Shown: piece after piece, positions 43,487-51,782 of the stretch
How the letters are laid out: each line of letters opens with the position of its first letter
How positions within the stretch are numbered: the stretch's first letter is position 1
From: Janthinobacterium sp. PAMC25594
Lineage (GTDB): Bacteria > Pseudomonadota > Gammaproteobacteria > Burkholderiales > Burkholderiaceae_D
Direction of reading: 5' to 3'
Length of the DNA stretch: 64,000 nt
Assembly: GCF_019443505.1 (NCBI RefSeq)
Contig: NZ_CP080377.1
Coordinates: 3,720,001-3,784,000, forward strand
The notes under the pieces: generated by a model
Database searches by the model: none
Told to the model about the DNA's origin: nothing
The model's input: only the letters and a program-made list of their open reading frames with translations
Made by a program: the position numbers and the translations under genes

Positions 43487-44752
43487 ATGGGCGAACAGAC
43501 ACTGGCGGAACAACAGCTGGCCAAGGGCCGGCAACTGCAGCAGCAAGGCAAGCTGATCGAAGCGATCAACGCTTACCAGGCCGCGTATCAACAGGACCCG
43601 GCCCTGGCCGAAGCGCAACATTTCCAGGGCCTGGCCATGCTGGAGCTGGGCCAGGGAACCATCGGCCTGGGCCTGTTAAAACTGTCGCTCAGGCAGCAGC
43701 CAGAGAACGCCCTGTTCCACTACAACCTCGGCAACGTGCTGCGCGGTACGGACAGCGAGGCGGCGCTGGCCAGCTACGCCACGGCGGCGCGACTGGCCCC
43801 GCACGAACACGATTTCGCGATTCTTCATGCCGAATTGCTGATGGGAAAACAGCGGCTGATGGAGACCATCGCCGAACTGGAACGGGCCCACGCCCTGCGC
43901 CCGCAGCGCTGGCAAACCCTGCAGGGCCTGGCCGAGCTGTATTACCGCACGGGACAGCAGGAACTGGCCTTGGCGCGCTATGCGCAAGCGCTGGCGCTGC
44001 ACCCGGCGCTGGCGCAAACCTGCCGCATCGGCTTTGCCAGTCCGCAAGCGGAACACGCCGAAACGTTGACGACGCTCAATGTGCCGGAAGACATACACGA
44101 TTTTATCCGTGAAACCGACCTGCACATCCTCGACGACTTCCTGCCCGATCCGGCCGCCTGGCGCGCCCAGGCGCTCAATTTACCGTTCGAGCAGCAGCGC
44201 TATGCGGGACAGAACTATCCGGGCAGCCAGACGGCCGGCCAGCCCAGCCAGGCCATCATGGAACGCATCGCCACGGCGCTGGGCCGCCCCATCCGTTTCA
44301 TTTCGCCCGACAATGGCTCGTATCGGCTCAGCTATGCGGACGCGATGGCGCGCACGGATATCCACGTGGACAATGAGACGGGGAATAACTTCAATTTCTA
44401 TGCGGGCGTGCTGTATCTGAACCCGCCCGAGCAGTGCCAGGGCGGCACCACGTTCTGGCGCCACCAGCCCAGCGGCTGGTACCGGAGACTGCCCGAAGCG
44501 GACGTGAAAGCGGGCGGCTACGCCAGCTTCAAGGATTTCCAGAAACGCTGGCTGCCGAACAGTAAAGTGCAGAAATTCAACGACTTGCAGGAACAGCGCG
44601 ACAGTTGGCAAACGCTGCTGGAAGTGCCGATGCGCCACAACCGATTGATCGTGTACAAGGGCCACTACTTCCACTCGATCAGCAATGTGTTTGGCGACAC
44701 GCCGGAGAATGGCCGATTGGTGCAGCTGTTTTTCTTTGAAGTGCCCGATTGA
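43487..44752 (+). CDS. TPR protein fused to a DUF6445-like 2OG-Fe(II) oxygenase domain
   Basis: 421 residues. Residues ~1-185 hold TPR repeats (GKLIEAINAYQAAYQQDPAL, LFHYNLGNVLRGTDSEAALA, LAELYYRTGQQELALARYAQ). Residues ~200-420 match the DUF6445 pattern: LHILDDFLPDPAAWRAQALN, the metal-site DIHVDNETGNNFNFYAGVLY (HxD) and distal His in GHYFHSISNVFG, with Arg in GRLVQLFFFE. It would act as a dioxygenase of unknown substrate, possibly on a peptide bound by the TPRs. The start ATG 43487 was chosen over an upstream TTG. Confidence 0.8.
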   Translation: MGEQTLAEQQLAKGRQLQQQGKLIEAINAYQAAYQQDPALAEAQHFQGLAMLELGQGTIGLGLLKLSLRQQPENALFHYNLGNVLRGTDSEAALASYATAARLAPHEHDFAILHAELLMGKQRLMETIAELERAHALRPQRWQTLQGLAELYYRTGQQELALARYAQALALHPALAQTCRIGFASPQAEHAETLTTLNVPEDIHDFIRETDLHILDDFLPDPAAWRAQALNLPFEQQRYAGQNYPGSQTAGQPSQAIMERIATALGRPIRFISPDNGSYRLSYADAMARTDIHVDNETGNNFNFYAGVLYLNPPEQCQGGTTFWRHQPSGWYRRLPEADVKAGGYASFKDFQKRWLPNSKVQKFNDLQEQRDSWQTLLEVPMRHNRLIVYKGHYFHSISNVFGDTPENGRLVQLFFFEVPD

Positions 44753-44769
44753 GCATGCTGCACGGATAT

Positions 44770-44845
44770 TGTCGGATTACGCCCTGCGGGCTAATCCGAC
44801 CTACCATGTGGCGTAGGTCGGATTAGCGGAACGCGTAATCCGACA
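44770..44845. repeat. 76-bp dispersed inverted repeat
   Basis: Outer arms TGTCGGATTACGC / GCGTAATCCGACA and inner arms CTAATCCGACCTAC / GTAGGTCGGATTAG form a long two-step hairpin. It lies between two convergent genes (DUF6445-like and gbpR) and could serve as a bidirectional end. The sequence type is a widely seen REP-like intergenic repeat. Confidence 0.85.
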
Positions 44846-44860
44846 ACACCAGCACGGCAC

Positions 44861-45802
44861 TCAATACATATCCGCCGCCGTGGCGCGTACCGCTTTCAAC
44901 AGCATGTCCGCGCCCGGCGACAGCAGATGATCCTGCTGGCGGATGATGCCGAAGGCATCCATCTTGCACGGCAGTTCGATGGGCAAGATGCTCAGCACGT
45001 TCAACGACTCGTAGTAATGCGCCACTTCCGTCGGCATCACGTGCAGGGAATCCGTTTGCTGCAGCAGGGACGTGATCAGCAGCAAGGCGGTGGTGTCGAC
45101 GACGTCGACGGGCGGTTCCAGGCTGGCGCGGCGGAACATCATGTCGAAGCGGTGGCGCAGGATGCTGCCTTGCGGCGGCAAGATCCACGGCTGACCCGCC
45201 AAGTCCTTCAATTGCAGATTCTTGCGCGACAGCAGCGGGTGGCCATTGCGCGCCACGGCGCTGGCCGGCTCTTCCGTCAATTCCTCGTAGATGAGACCGG
45301 CGCTGCTTTCCTTTTCCAGGATGCGCCCGATCATGAAATCGAGCGTGCCATGCTGCAGCATGTCCATCAGGGTGTTGCTGTGCTCCAAATGCACGCCGAT
45401 GCGCATCAGCGGCGCCTGCTGCTTGATGCGGGCAATCGCGCGCGGCAGCAAGGCCATGGCCGGCGTCATGATCACGCCCACTTCCACCTGGCCCGTCAGG
45501 CCAGATTTAAGCGCGACGATGTCGTCATGCGCCAAGGACAGGCTCGTCAGGGCCATGCGCGCGTGGCGTATCATCGTTTCGCCGTAGATGGTCGGTTCCA
45601 TGCCACGCGGCAACCTATCGAACAGGCGCACGTCCAGCATCTCTTCCAGGTCCTTGATTTGCTTGGACGCGGCCGGCTGCGTCATGTGCAATTCTTCCGC
45701 CGCGCGATGGATGTTGCGCTGCTCGTCAAGGGCGATCAACAGCAGCAATTGCCGCGTCTTCAGGCGGGCTCGCAAGAACCAGTTGGGGTTGAGGGTATCC
45801 AT
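44861..45802 (-). CDS. gbpR: LysR-family regulator GbpR-like (sugar/arabinose regulon)
   Basis: 313 residues. The N-terminus MDTLNPNWFLRARLKTRQLL and HTH (IHRAAEELHMTQPAASKQIKDLEEML) closely match the GbpR subgroup, described in Agrobacterium as controlling a galactose/arabinose-binding protein gene. The C-terminal LysR effector domain is complete. It lies directly downstream of the ytfQRT-yjfF operon on the same strand but has its own upstream region with repeated GATATC elements. It probably activates or represses the transporter and dehydratase operons in response to the sugar. Confidence 0.9.
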   Translation of the reverse strand: MDTLNPNWFLRARLKTRQLLLLIALDEQRNIHRAAEELHMTQPAASKQIKDLEEMLDVRLFDRLPRGMEPTIYGETMIRHARMALTSLSLAHDDIVALKSGLTGQVEVGVIMTPAMALLPRAIARIKQQAPLMRIGVHLEHSNTLMDMLQHGTLDFMIGRILEKESSAGLIYEELTEEPASAVARNGHPLLSRKNLQLKDLAGQPWILPPQGSILRHRFDMMFRRASLEPPVDVVDTTALLLITSLLQQTDSLHVMPTEVAHYYESLNVLSILPIELPCKMDAFGIIRQQDHLLSPGADMLLKAVRATAADMY

Positions 45803-45810
45803 GAATAAAT

Positions 45811-45862
45811 CATATCATGATCGATATCAGTTTTAACTCAATATCGATATTCCAGATATCGG
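45811..45862 (-). promoter_or_regulatory. gbpR upstream region with clustered GATATC motifs
   Basis: Contains GATATC at 45823-45828 and 45855-45860 and a perfect AATATCGATATT dyad at 45840-45851. The half-sites resemble those in the promoter modules of ytfQ and the dehydratase, suggesting GbpR autoregulation. Confidence 0.55.
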
Positions 45863-45895
45863 TGTGTCTCCTTTTTGAGCGTCGTCAACGAGCGG

Positions 45896-45964
45896 TCACG
45901 ATGCCTTGCAGGCGAGCGCCACCGCCATGCCGATGGCTGCGGCACGTGTGTGTTGCTTGAACAT
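45896..45964 (-). pseudogene. 22-codon ORF resembling a lone signal peptide or lipobox
   Basis: Minus-strand ATG at 45964 to TGA at 45896. The peptide (22 residues) starts MFKQHTRAAA and has AVALAC followed by KAS, that is, a signal peptide with lipobox-like LAC, then stops. A strong GGGAG lies seven bases before the ATG, overlapping the yjfF stop. It could be a truncated relic of an exported protein, a tiny lipopeptide, or a translated leader. Another Shine-Dalgarno-like AAGGAG downstream (near 45870-45875) has no start codon. Confidence 0.5.
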
Positions 45965-45967
45965 CGA

Positions 45968-46942
45968 TTAACTCCCTTTGGTGGTTTTCTGGCCCATGGC
46001 CATCAGTCTTTGCACGACGCAAAAGACGAACAGCAGGCCGCCGATGACGATCTTGGTCCACCACGAGCTGAGCGTGCCGTCGAAGGCGATCAGGGTCTGG
46101 ATGGTACCGAGCACCAGCACGCCCGACAGCGCACCGGCCACGTAGCCATAGCCGCCGCTGAGCAGGGTGCCGCCGATGACGACGGCGGCAATCGCGTCCA
46201 GCTCCGTGCCTTGCGCATGCAAGCCATAGCCGGACAGCATGTAGAACGAAAACAGCACGCCGCCCAGGGACGCACAGAATCCGCTGAAGGCGTAAATGAA
46301 GACCTTGGTGCGGCCCACTGGCAAGCCCATCATCAGGGCCGACTGCTCATTGCCGCCGATCGCATACACGGCGCGGCCGAACGGCGTGGCGTGCGCCAGC
46401 CAGATGGCCAGCAGCAAAGTGACCACGGCAATCACCACGCCGGGCGAAACAAAACCGCCGAGTAAGCCCAATTGCGTCTGCGACATGGCGACGAACAGCG
46501 GGTCATCGATGGTGATGGAATTGATGCTGATCAAGTAGCACAGCCCCCGCGCCAGAAACATGCCGGCCAGGGTGACGATGAAGGGCTGCAATTTGAAATA
46601 ATGGATCAGCGCGCCCATGCCGGCGCCAAACACGGTGCCCAGCGCCAGCACGGTGACGATCACCAGCAGCGGCGGCCAGTGCGCCACGTGCAGCAGCCAG
46701 GCGGCGATCATGGTCGACAGGGCCAGCACGGAGCCGACAGACAAGTCGATGCCGCCGGAAACAATGACGAAGGTCATGCCGACGGCGATCACCAGCAAAA
46801 AGGCGTTATCGATCAACAGGTTAAAGATCACTTGCGTCGACAGCAGGCCCGGATAGGCGGCGCCACCCAGGCCCAGCATCACCACCAGCAGCAAGACCGT
46901 GACGAGCGAAGTGAAATACGGGGTGTGCAGCAAGCCCTTCAT
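45968..46942 (-). CDS. yjfF: Sugar (furanose) ABC transporter permease YjfF
   Basis: 324 residues, BPD_transp_2 family, about eight to ten membrane helices. [40 protein letters not shown] and AIAAVVIGGTLLSGGYGYVA match YjfF of the E. coli galactofuranose importer YtfQRT-YjfF. Start ATGA overlap with ytfT. It forms the transmembrane pair with YtfT. In an arabinose island, homologous systems are used for L-arabinose, so arabinofuranose is the likely substrate here. Confidence 0.92.
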   Translation of the reverse strand: MKGLLHTPYFTSLVTVLLLVVMLGLGGAAYPGLLSTQVIFNLLIDNAFLLVIAVGMTFVIVSGGIDLSVGSVLALSTMIAAWLLHVAHWPPLLVIVTVLALGTVFGAGMGALIHYFKLQPFIVTLAGMFLARGLCYLISINSITIDDPLFVAMSQTQLGLLGGFVSPGVVIAVVTLLLAIWLAHATPFGRAVYAIGGNEQSALMMGLPVGRTKVFIYAFSGFCASLGGVLFSFYMLSGYGLHAQGTELDAIAAVVIGGTLLSGGYGYVAGALSGVLVLGTIQTLIAFDGTLSSWWTKIVIGGLLFVFCVVQRLMAMGQKTTKGS

Positions 46943-48009
46943 GCTTTTCTCCGATGCAGCAATTGCTTGAATTCCGACGATTGCGACAGGCAGACGAGGA
47001 AGACGACGACGGACTTGACGACCATGTTCACCTCGGGCGGCACGCCGAGCGAATAAATCGTGTAGGTCAGGGTCTGGATGATGAGCGCGCCGATCATGCT
47101 ACCCACGAGGCTGAACTTGCCGCCAGCCAGCGACGTGCCGCCCAGGGTGACGGCCAGGATGGCGTCCAGTTCCAGCATCAGGCCCGCATTGTTCGCATCG
47201 GCGCTCTTGATGTTCGAGCTGATCATCAGCCCCGACAAGCCCGCGCAAGCGGCGCAAAAGACGTAGACGAAAAAGATCAGGGTAGCCGTCCTGATGCCGG
47301 CCAGGCGCGCGGCGACGGGGTTGATGCCAACGGCCTGGATGAACAGGCCCAATGCGGTCTTGCGCATCAGCACGGCCGTGATGATGAACACGGCCGCGAC
47401 GAGGAACAGCGAGAACGGCAAGCCGAACAAATAGCCACTGCCGATGAAAAAGTACGGTTGATAATAGACGGTGACGATCTGCCCATCCGTCAGCAATTGC
47501 GCCAGGCCGCGCCCCGCCACCATCAATATCAATGTCGCGACGATCGGTTGCAAGCCGAGACCGGCCACCAGCACGCCATTCCAGGCGCCGCACAGCAGGG
47601 CCGCGCCCAAGGCCGCCGCCAGGGCCCAGCCCATGGGGATGTTGCTCACATAGGTAGCCACGCCATTGTCCATCACCATGGTGCCGCCGATCAGCATGGC
47701 GGCCACGGTGCCGGACAGGGCCACGACGGCGCCCACGGAAATATCGATGCCGCGCGTGGCGATGACGAGGGTCATGCCCAGGGCCGCCAGCATCAAGGGC
47801 GCGGCGCGGTTGACGATGTCGATCACGCTGCCGTACAAATGGCCGTCGCGCACTTCCAGGTGGAAAAAGCCGGGGATGGCAAAAAGATCGACCAGCAGCA
47901 GCAGGAACAGCGCGGCCAGGGGGCGGCTCAAGGGGTGGTGCAAGACGGTATTCCCTGTAAAAGAAGCCGGACGCGCCAAGGGCGCGCTGGAGGGCGTGGA
48001 TAAACTCAT
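46939..48009 (-). CDS. ytfT: Sugar (furanose) ABC transporter permease YtfT
   Basis: 356 residues. MLAALGMTLVIATRGIDISV and ELDAILAVTLGGTSLAGGKF are the YtfT/RbsC-type signatures; also AVGINPVAARLAGIRTATLI. About eight to ten membrane helices. Start ATGA-overlaps the ytfR stop, and its end overlaps yjfF, so the complex is made from one mRNA in order R, T, F. Confidence 0.92.
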   Translation of the reverse strand: MSLSTPSSAPLARPASFTGNTVLHHPLSRPLAALFLLLLVDLFAIPGFFHLEVRDGHLYGSVIDIVNRAAPLMLAALGMTLVIATRGIDISVGAVVALSGTVAAMLIGGTMVMDNGVATYVSNIPMGWALAAALGAALLCGAWNGVLVAGLGLQPIVATLILMVAGRGLAQLLTDGQIVTVYYQPYFFIGSGYLFGLPFSLFLVAAVFIITAVLMRKTALGLFIQAVGINPVAARLAGIRTATLIFFVYVFCAACAGLSGLMISSNIKSADANNAGLMLELDAILAVTLGGTSLAGGKFSLVGSMIGALIIQTLTYTIYSLGVPPEVNMVVKSVVVFLVCLSQSSEFKQLLHRRKA

Positions 48010-49547
48010 GTGGCGTCTCCGGCAATCACTTGCAGCACGGAACTGTCATCGAGCTCGCCGCGCGCATAGTCGCCGCAAGCCTTGCGGTCGCGCATGACCA
48101 GAATACGGTCGCTGCAGCGCAGCACTTCGGGCAGTTCGGACGAGATGAACAGAATCGCCATGCCCTTGCGGCACAGATTGCTCACATAGCTCATGATTTC
48201 CTGCTTGGCGCGCACGTCGATGCCGCGCGTCGGTTCGTCTAAAATCAGCATGGCGGGCGAGGTCACCAGCCAGCGCGCCAGCAATGCCTTTTGCTGATTG
48301 CCGCCCGACAGGCTGCCGATCGGCGTCTCGATGCTGGCCGTCTTGATGCCCAGCGCCTTCACATATTCGTCGGCCAGCGCCTGCTGGCGCTTGAACGGGA
48401 TGGCGCGCAGCAAGCCCGTGCGCGCCTGCAAGGCCAGGATGATGTTTTCGCGCACGGACAGCGACAGGATCGCGCCCTCGTGCTTGCGGTCTTCCGAGCA
48501 AAAGCCGATGTCGCGGGCAATCGCGTCGCGCGGCACATTGAACTGGCGCGGCTGGCCCTGCATGGTGATATTGCCCGAGTCGGCCTTGTCGGCGCCGAAC
48601 AGCAAGCGTGCCAGTTCCGTGCGGCCCGAACCGAGCAAGCCGGCCAAGCCCAGCAATTCACCCTGGCGGATGTGGAAATCCATGGGCAGCAAGGCGCCCT
48701 TGCGGCCCAGCCCTGTTGCTTCCAGCACGGTGGGACCAAAGCTGACCGCGCCCGCTTCTTGCGCCAGGTCAAGCTCTTGCGCTTGGGTATCCGCCGCCAC
48801 GCCGATCATTTTATTGACCAGCGCCAGGCGCGACAGTTCGCTGCACGCATACTCTCCTTCGCGCTCGCCATTGCGCATCACCGTGATGCGGTCAGAAATG
48901 GCGTAGGTCTGATCGAGAAAGTGGGTCACAAACAGGATCGCCATGCCCTGCTCGCGCAAACGGCGCAGTACGGAAAACAGCAGAGTGACTTCCGCCTCGT
49001 CCAGACTGGACGTGGGTTCGTCGAGGATCAGCACGCGGGCCGAAATATTCAGCGCGCGCGAAATGGCCACCATTTGCTGGATGGCCAATGGAAAGCTGGA
49101 CAATTGCGCCGTGACATCGATATCGATCTGCAATTGCTGCAGCAAGGCACGCGCCTGCTGCTGCATGGAACGCCAATCGATGAAGCCGAAGCGGCGCGGA
49201 TAGCGGCCGATAAAAATATTTTCCGCCACCGACAGGTTCGGGCACAGATTGACTTCCTGGTACACGGTGCTGATGCCGAGCGCCTGCGCGTCCGAGGTGG
49301 AGGCGGGGGCGATGGGCTTGCCATCGAGCAAAATCTGGCCGCTGTCAGGCGTGTAGACGCCCGTCAGCACCTTGATCAGGGTCGACTTTCCCGCGCCGTT
49401 TTGCCCCATCAGGGTATGCACTTCACCCGGATACAGGCGCAGGGCAACGTCGCTGAGGGCTTTGACGCCGGGAAAGGCTTTGCTGATGCCGCGCAACTCC
49501 AGCAAGGGAGCTGGCGCGGCCATGTGATGCGCTTGCGTCTTCATCAT
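48006..49547 (-). CDS. ytfR: Sugar (furanose) ABC transporter ATPase YtfR
   Basis: 513 residues with two nucleotide-binding domains. Domain 1: Walker [20 protein letters not shown]; Walker B VLILDEPTSSLD. Domain 2: degenerate P-loop GLLGSGRTELARLL, signature [16 protein letters not shown], Walker B MLILDEPTRGIDVRAKQE. Similar to YtfR of the galactofuranose importer. Two ATGs (49547, 49544) are adjacent; no clear ribosome site, nine bases after the ytfQ stop. Confidence 0.94.
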   Translation of the reverse strand: MMKTQAHHMAAPAPLLELRGISKAFPGVKALSDVALRLYPGEVHTLMGQNGAGKSTLIKVLTGVYTPDSGQILLDGKPIAPASTSDAQALGISTVYQEVNLCPNLSVAENIFIGRYPRRFGFIDWRSMQQQARALLQQLQIDIDVTAQLSSFPLAIQQMVAISRALNISARVLILDEPTSSLDEAEVTLLFSVLRRLREQGMAILFVTHFLDQTYAISDRITVMRNGEREGEYACSELSRLALVNKMIGVAADTQAQELDLAQEAGAVSFGPTVLEATGLGRKGALLPMDFHIRQGELLGLAGLLGSGRTELARLLFGADKADSGNITMQGQPRQFNVPRDAIARDIGFCSEDRKHEGAILSLSVRENIILALQARTGLLRAIPFKRQQALADEYVKALGIKTASIETPIGSLSGGNQQKALLARWLVTSPAMLILDEPTRGIDVRAKQEIMSYVSNLCRKGMAILFISSELPEVLRCSDRILVMRDRKACGDYARGELDDSSVLQVIAGDAT

Positions 49548-49556
49548 GCGGCAAGC

Positions 49557-50531
49557 TTAGTACTTACGGTTCGGAAATTCCTTGGCGGCCACCTCGGCAG
49601 GGAACACGCCTTCCACCGTCGTGATGCGCGCCGGCACGGGCTTGCCGGCCACCACATCGCGGGCGATGGACATCAGTTGCGGGCCCAGCAGCGGGCTGCA
49701 CTCGACGGTGACGTTCAGCTTGCCGGCGATCATGGCCTCGAACGCGCCTTTCACGCCATCGATCGAGATGATGATGATGTCCTTGCCCGGTTTCATGCCC
49801 GCTTCTTCGATGGCCTGGATGGCGCCGATGGCCATGTCGTCATTGTGCGCGTACAAGACGTTGATCTTCTTGCCTTCCGCTTTCAGGAACGCTTCCATCA
49901 CTTCCTTGCCCTTGGCGCGCGTAAAGTCGCCCGTTTGCGAACGGATGATCTTCAGCTTGGGATTCTTGCCGATGACTTCCTGGAAGCCTTCCTTGCGGTC
50001 GATGGCGGGCGCGGAACCGACCGTGCCCTGCAGTTCGACGATGTTCAAGGTGGCATCCGGGGTTTTCTTGGCATAATCCAGCAGCCATTGGCCCGCGCGG
50101 CGGCCCTCTTCCACGAAATCGGACCCGATAAAGGTCACGTACAGCGATTTGTCGGCCACGTTGACGGCGCGGTCCGTCAGGATGACGGGAATCTTGGCGG
50201 CCTTGGCTTCGCGCAACACCGTATCCCAGCCCGATTCCACGACGGGCGAGAAGGCGATCACGTCGACTTTTTGCGCGATGAACGAGCGCAGGGCCTTGAC
50301 CTGGTTTTCCTGCTTTTGCTGCGCATCGGCAAATTTCAGGGTGACGCCATCTTTCTTGGCAGCATCCTTGATGGAGACGGTATTGGCGGTGCGCCATTCG
50401 CTCTCGGCGCCCACCTGCGAAAAGCCCATGACGAGGGGCTTGGCGGCGAAAGCGGACGTGGTAGCGAAGGTGGTGGCGGAAAAGGCCAGCAGCATGGCGC
50501 TGGCGAGGAGGGTGCGGCGGCTCAAGGTCAT
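49557..50531 (-). CDS. ytfQ: Periplasmic (arabino/galacto)furanose-binding protein YtfQ
   Basis: 324 residues. Signal peptide ending FATTSAFA. Mature protein: LVMGFSQVGAESEWRTANTV, KVDVIAFSPVVESGWDTVLR, ITTVEGVFPAEVAAKEFPNR, all close to YtfQ. It would bind a furanose sugar. GGAGA precedes ATG 50531. It starts the transporter operon, and its promoter region carries the same CCAATCAATT-N13-GATAY-N8-GTATC module as the dehydratase operon. Furanose preference is known for E. coli YtfQ; arabinofuranose here is inference from the adjacent arabinosidases. Confidence 0.92.
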   Translation of the reverse strand: MTLSRRTLLASAMLLAFSATTFATTSAFAAKPLVMGFSQVGAESEWRTANTVSIKDAAKKDGVTLKFADAQQKQENQVKALRSFIAQKVDVIAFSPVVESGWDTVLREAKAAKIPVILTDRAVNVADKSLYVTFIGSDFVEEGRRAGQWLLDYAKKTPDATLNIVELQGTVGSAPAIDRKEGFQEVIGKNPKLKIIRSQTGDFTRAKGKEVMEAFLKAEGKKINVLYAHNDDMAIGAIQAIEEAGMKPGKDIIIISIDGVKGAFEAMIAGKLNVTVECSPLLGPQLMSIARDVVAGKPVPARITTVEGVFPAEVAAKEFPNRKY

Positions 50532-50626
50532 TCTTGTCTCCAGTTTTTTATTGGAATACCATCACAGCCGGATGCCGGATGGGCGGTTTTTTATGAACCC
50601 ATGGTAGGAGAAAGCAACATAGCCAT

Positions 50627-50667
50627 CCAATCAATTCTTTTTCGCTTGCGATACCGATTTGCGTATC
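50627..50667 (-). promoter_or_regulatory. Shared promoter/operator module upstream of ytfQ
   Basis: Plus-strand reading: CCAATCAATT (50627-50636), 13 bases, GATAC (50650-50654), eight bases, GTATC (50663-50667). The same layout with identical spacing stands before the dehydratase operon (58750-58790). The GATAC/GTATC arms form a dyad. An aligned -10-like TACCAT lies 22 bases past TTGATT on the minus strand. The likely regulator is GbpR. Confidence 0.8.
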
Positions 50668-50691
50668 CCCTGGCCCACCGCTCCTGGTCTC

Positions 50692-51717
50692 TTAGCGTTT
50701 GGCGGCCGGCAATTCGCGGCTTTGATAGCGGTTCAAGTCACGCGGGTCCACCTGCGGCCAGCCGTCCTGGTCCCACGTCATGGGCAGGATCTTGAGCTTC
50801 TGTAAATAATTGTCCGCCGTCTCATACGCATGCAGCACCAGGTAATCCTTGCCATCGAACGTGTACGCGCTGTTGTGGCCCAGGCCTTGCCAGTCCTTGT
50901 CGCCTTGCAGCACCACGGTGCCGCCGCCCTGCGCCATGTCGCGGCCATTCTTGTCCAGATACGGTCCCGTCACGCTGTTGGACCTGCCCACGGCCAGGTG
51001 GTAGGTGCTTTTTTCTTTCTGGCAACACAGGCCCCAGGAAACAAACAGGAAATAGTCATCGCCACGCTGGAAGATGAACGGCGCCTCGATTTCCTCGGGC
51101 GCGGGCTTGAATTCACCCGCCCTTGGCGGCAGCGGCGCCCGGCGCGCCAGGGAATGCCACTCTTGCGGTTCCGCAATATGGGTCCAGTCGGGCGTCAACT
51201 TGACCAGCTTGATGCCGTTCCAGAACGAGCCGAAGGCCATCCACGGCGTGCCGGCCGCATCGGTGATGATGTTCGAGTCGATGGCATTCCACTCGTCGCG
51301 CTCGGGCACCGATTGCAGCAGCATGCCCTGGTCGACCCAACGGTAATCGGGCGAACGGGGATTCAAGGTGGTGTTGACGGTCACGCCGATGCCGGACGTG
51401 TTCTTGCCGAAACCGGAGACCGAGTAGTACAGGTAATACTTGCCGTCGTGAAATTGCACGTCGGGCGCCCAGATGTGGTCGTCAAACGATGGCGCGGCCG
51501 TTTTTGCCCACGTGGGCTGGCCCGCGAAGACGCGCCCTTCCGGCTGCCAGTCGACCCTATTTTTCGAGCTGTAAAAGGTAATGCCGGGACCCGTGCTGTA
51601 CAGATAATACGTGTCGCCTTCCTTCGCCATCACGGGGTCGTGCACGCTGACCTGGGCCGCCTGGGCGGGGCTGAAGGCAAGCATGGCCGCCAAGGCCATC
51701 ATTATCGAAAATTGCAT
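50692..51717 (-). CDS. Secreted GH43 arabinan endo-1,5-alpha-L-arabinosidase-like
   Basis: 341 residues. Signal peptide MQFSIMMALAAMLAFSPAQA. GH43 five-blade propeller signals: VHDPVMAKEGDTYYLYSTGP (catalytic base Asp), AIDSNIITDAAGTPWMAFGS (pKa-modulating Asp), IEAPFIFQRGDDYFLFVSWG (acid Glu), and LGHNSAYTFDGKDYLVLHAY. This fits endo-1,5-arabinanase of GH43. GGAGA precedes ATG 51717. It follows the GH51 gene by 65 bp with a hairpin between, and both are exported to work on arabinan outside or in the periplasm. Confidence 0.92.
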   Translation of the reverse strand: MQFSIMMALAAMLAFSPAQAAQVSVHDPVMAKEGDTYYLYSTGPGITFYSSKNRVDWQPEGRVFAGQPTWAKTAAPSFDDHIWAPDVQFHDGKYYLYYSVSGFGKNTSGIGVTVNTTLNPRSPDYRWVDQGMLLQSVPERDEWNAIDSNIITDAAGTPWMAFGSFWNGIKLVKLTPDWTHIAEPQEWHSLARRAPLPPRAGEFKPAPEEIEAPFIFQRGDDYFLFVSWGLCCQKEKSTYHLAVGRSNSVTGPYLDKNGRDMAQGGGTVVLQGDKDWQGLGHNSAYTFDGKDYLVLHAYETADNYLQKLKILPMTWDQDGWPQVDPRDLNRYQSRELPAAKR

Positions 51718-51733
51718 CGTGTTCTCCACATGG

Positions 51734-51762
51734 CCAGCCGGCCCGTCATGCGGGCCGGCCGG
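51734..51762 (-). other. GC-rich intercistronic hairpin between GH51 and GH43
   Basis: Twelve-base arms (CCAGCCGGCCCG / CGGGCCGGCCGG, one mismatch) with a five-base loop and no T-tract. Probably an mRNA-stabilising or RNase-protecting stem that tunes GH51 versus GH43 levels. Confidence 0.6.
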
Positions 51763-51782
51763 ATACCTCAACATCGGCAGGT

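Noticed and set aside
48291..50795. Very long plus-strand open frame opposite ytfR/ytfQ
   Set aside because: It is antisense to two clear transporter genes, has His/Arg/Gln-rich shadow composition and no domain; an artefact of high GC.
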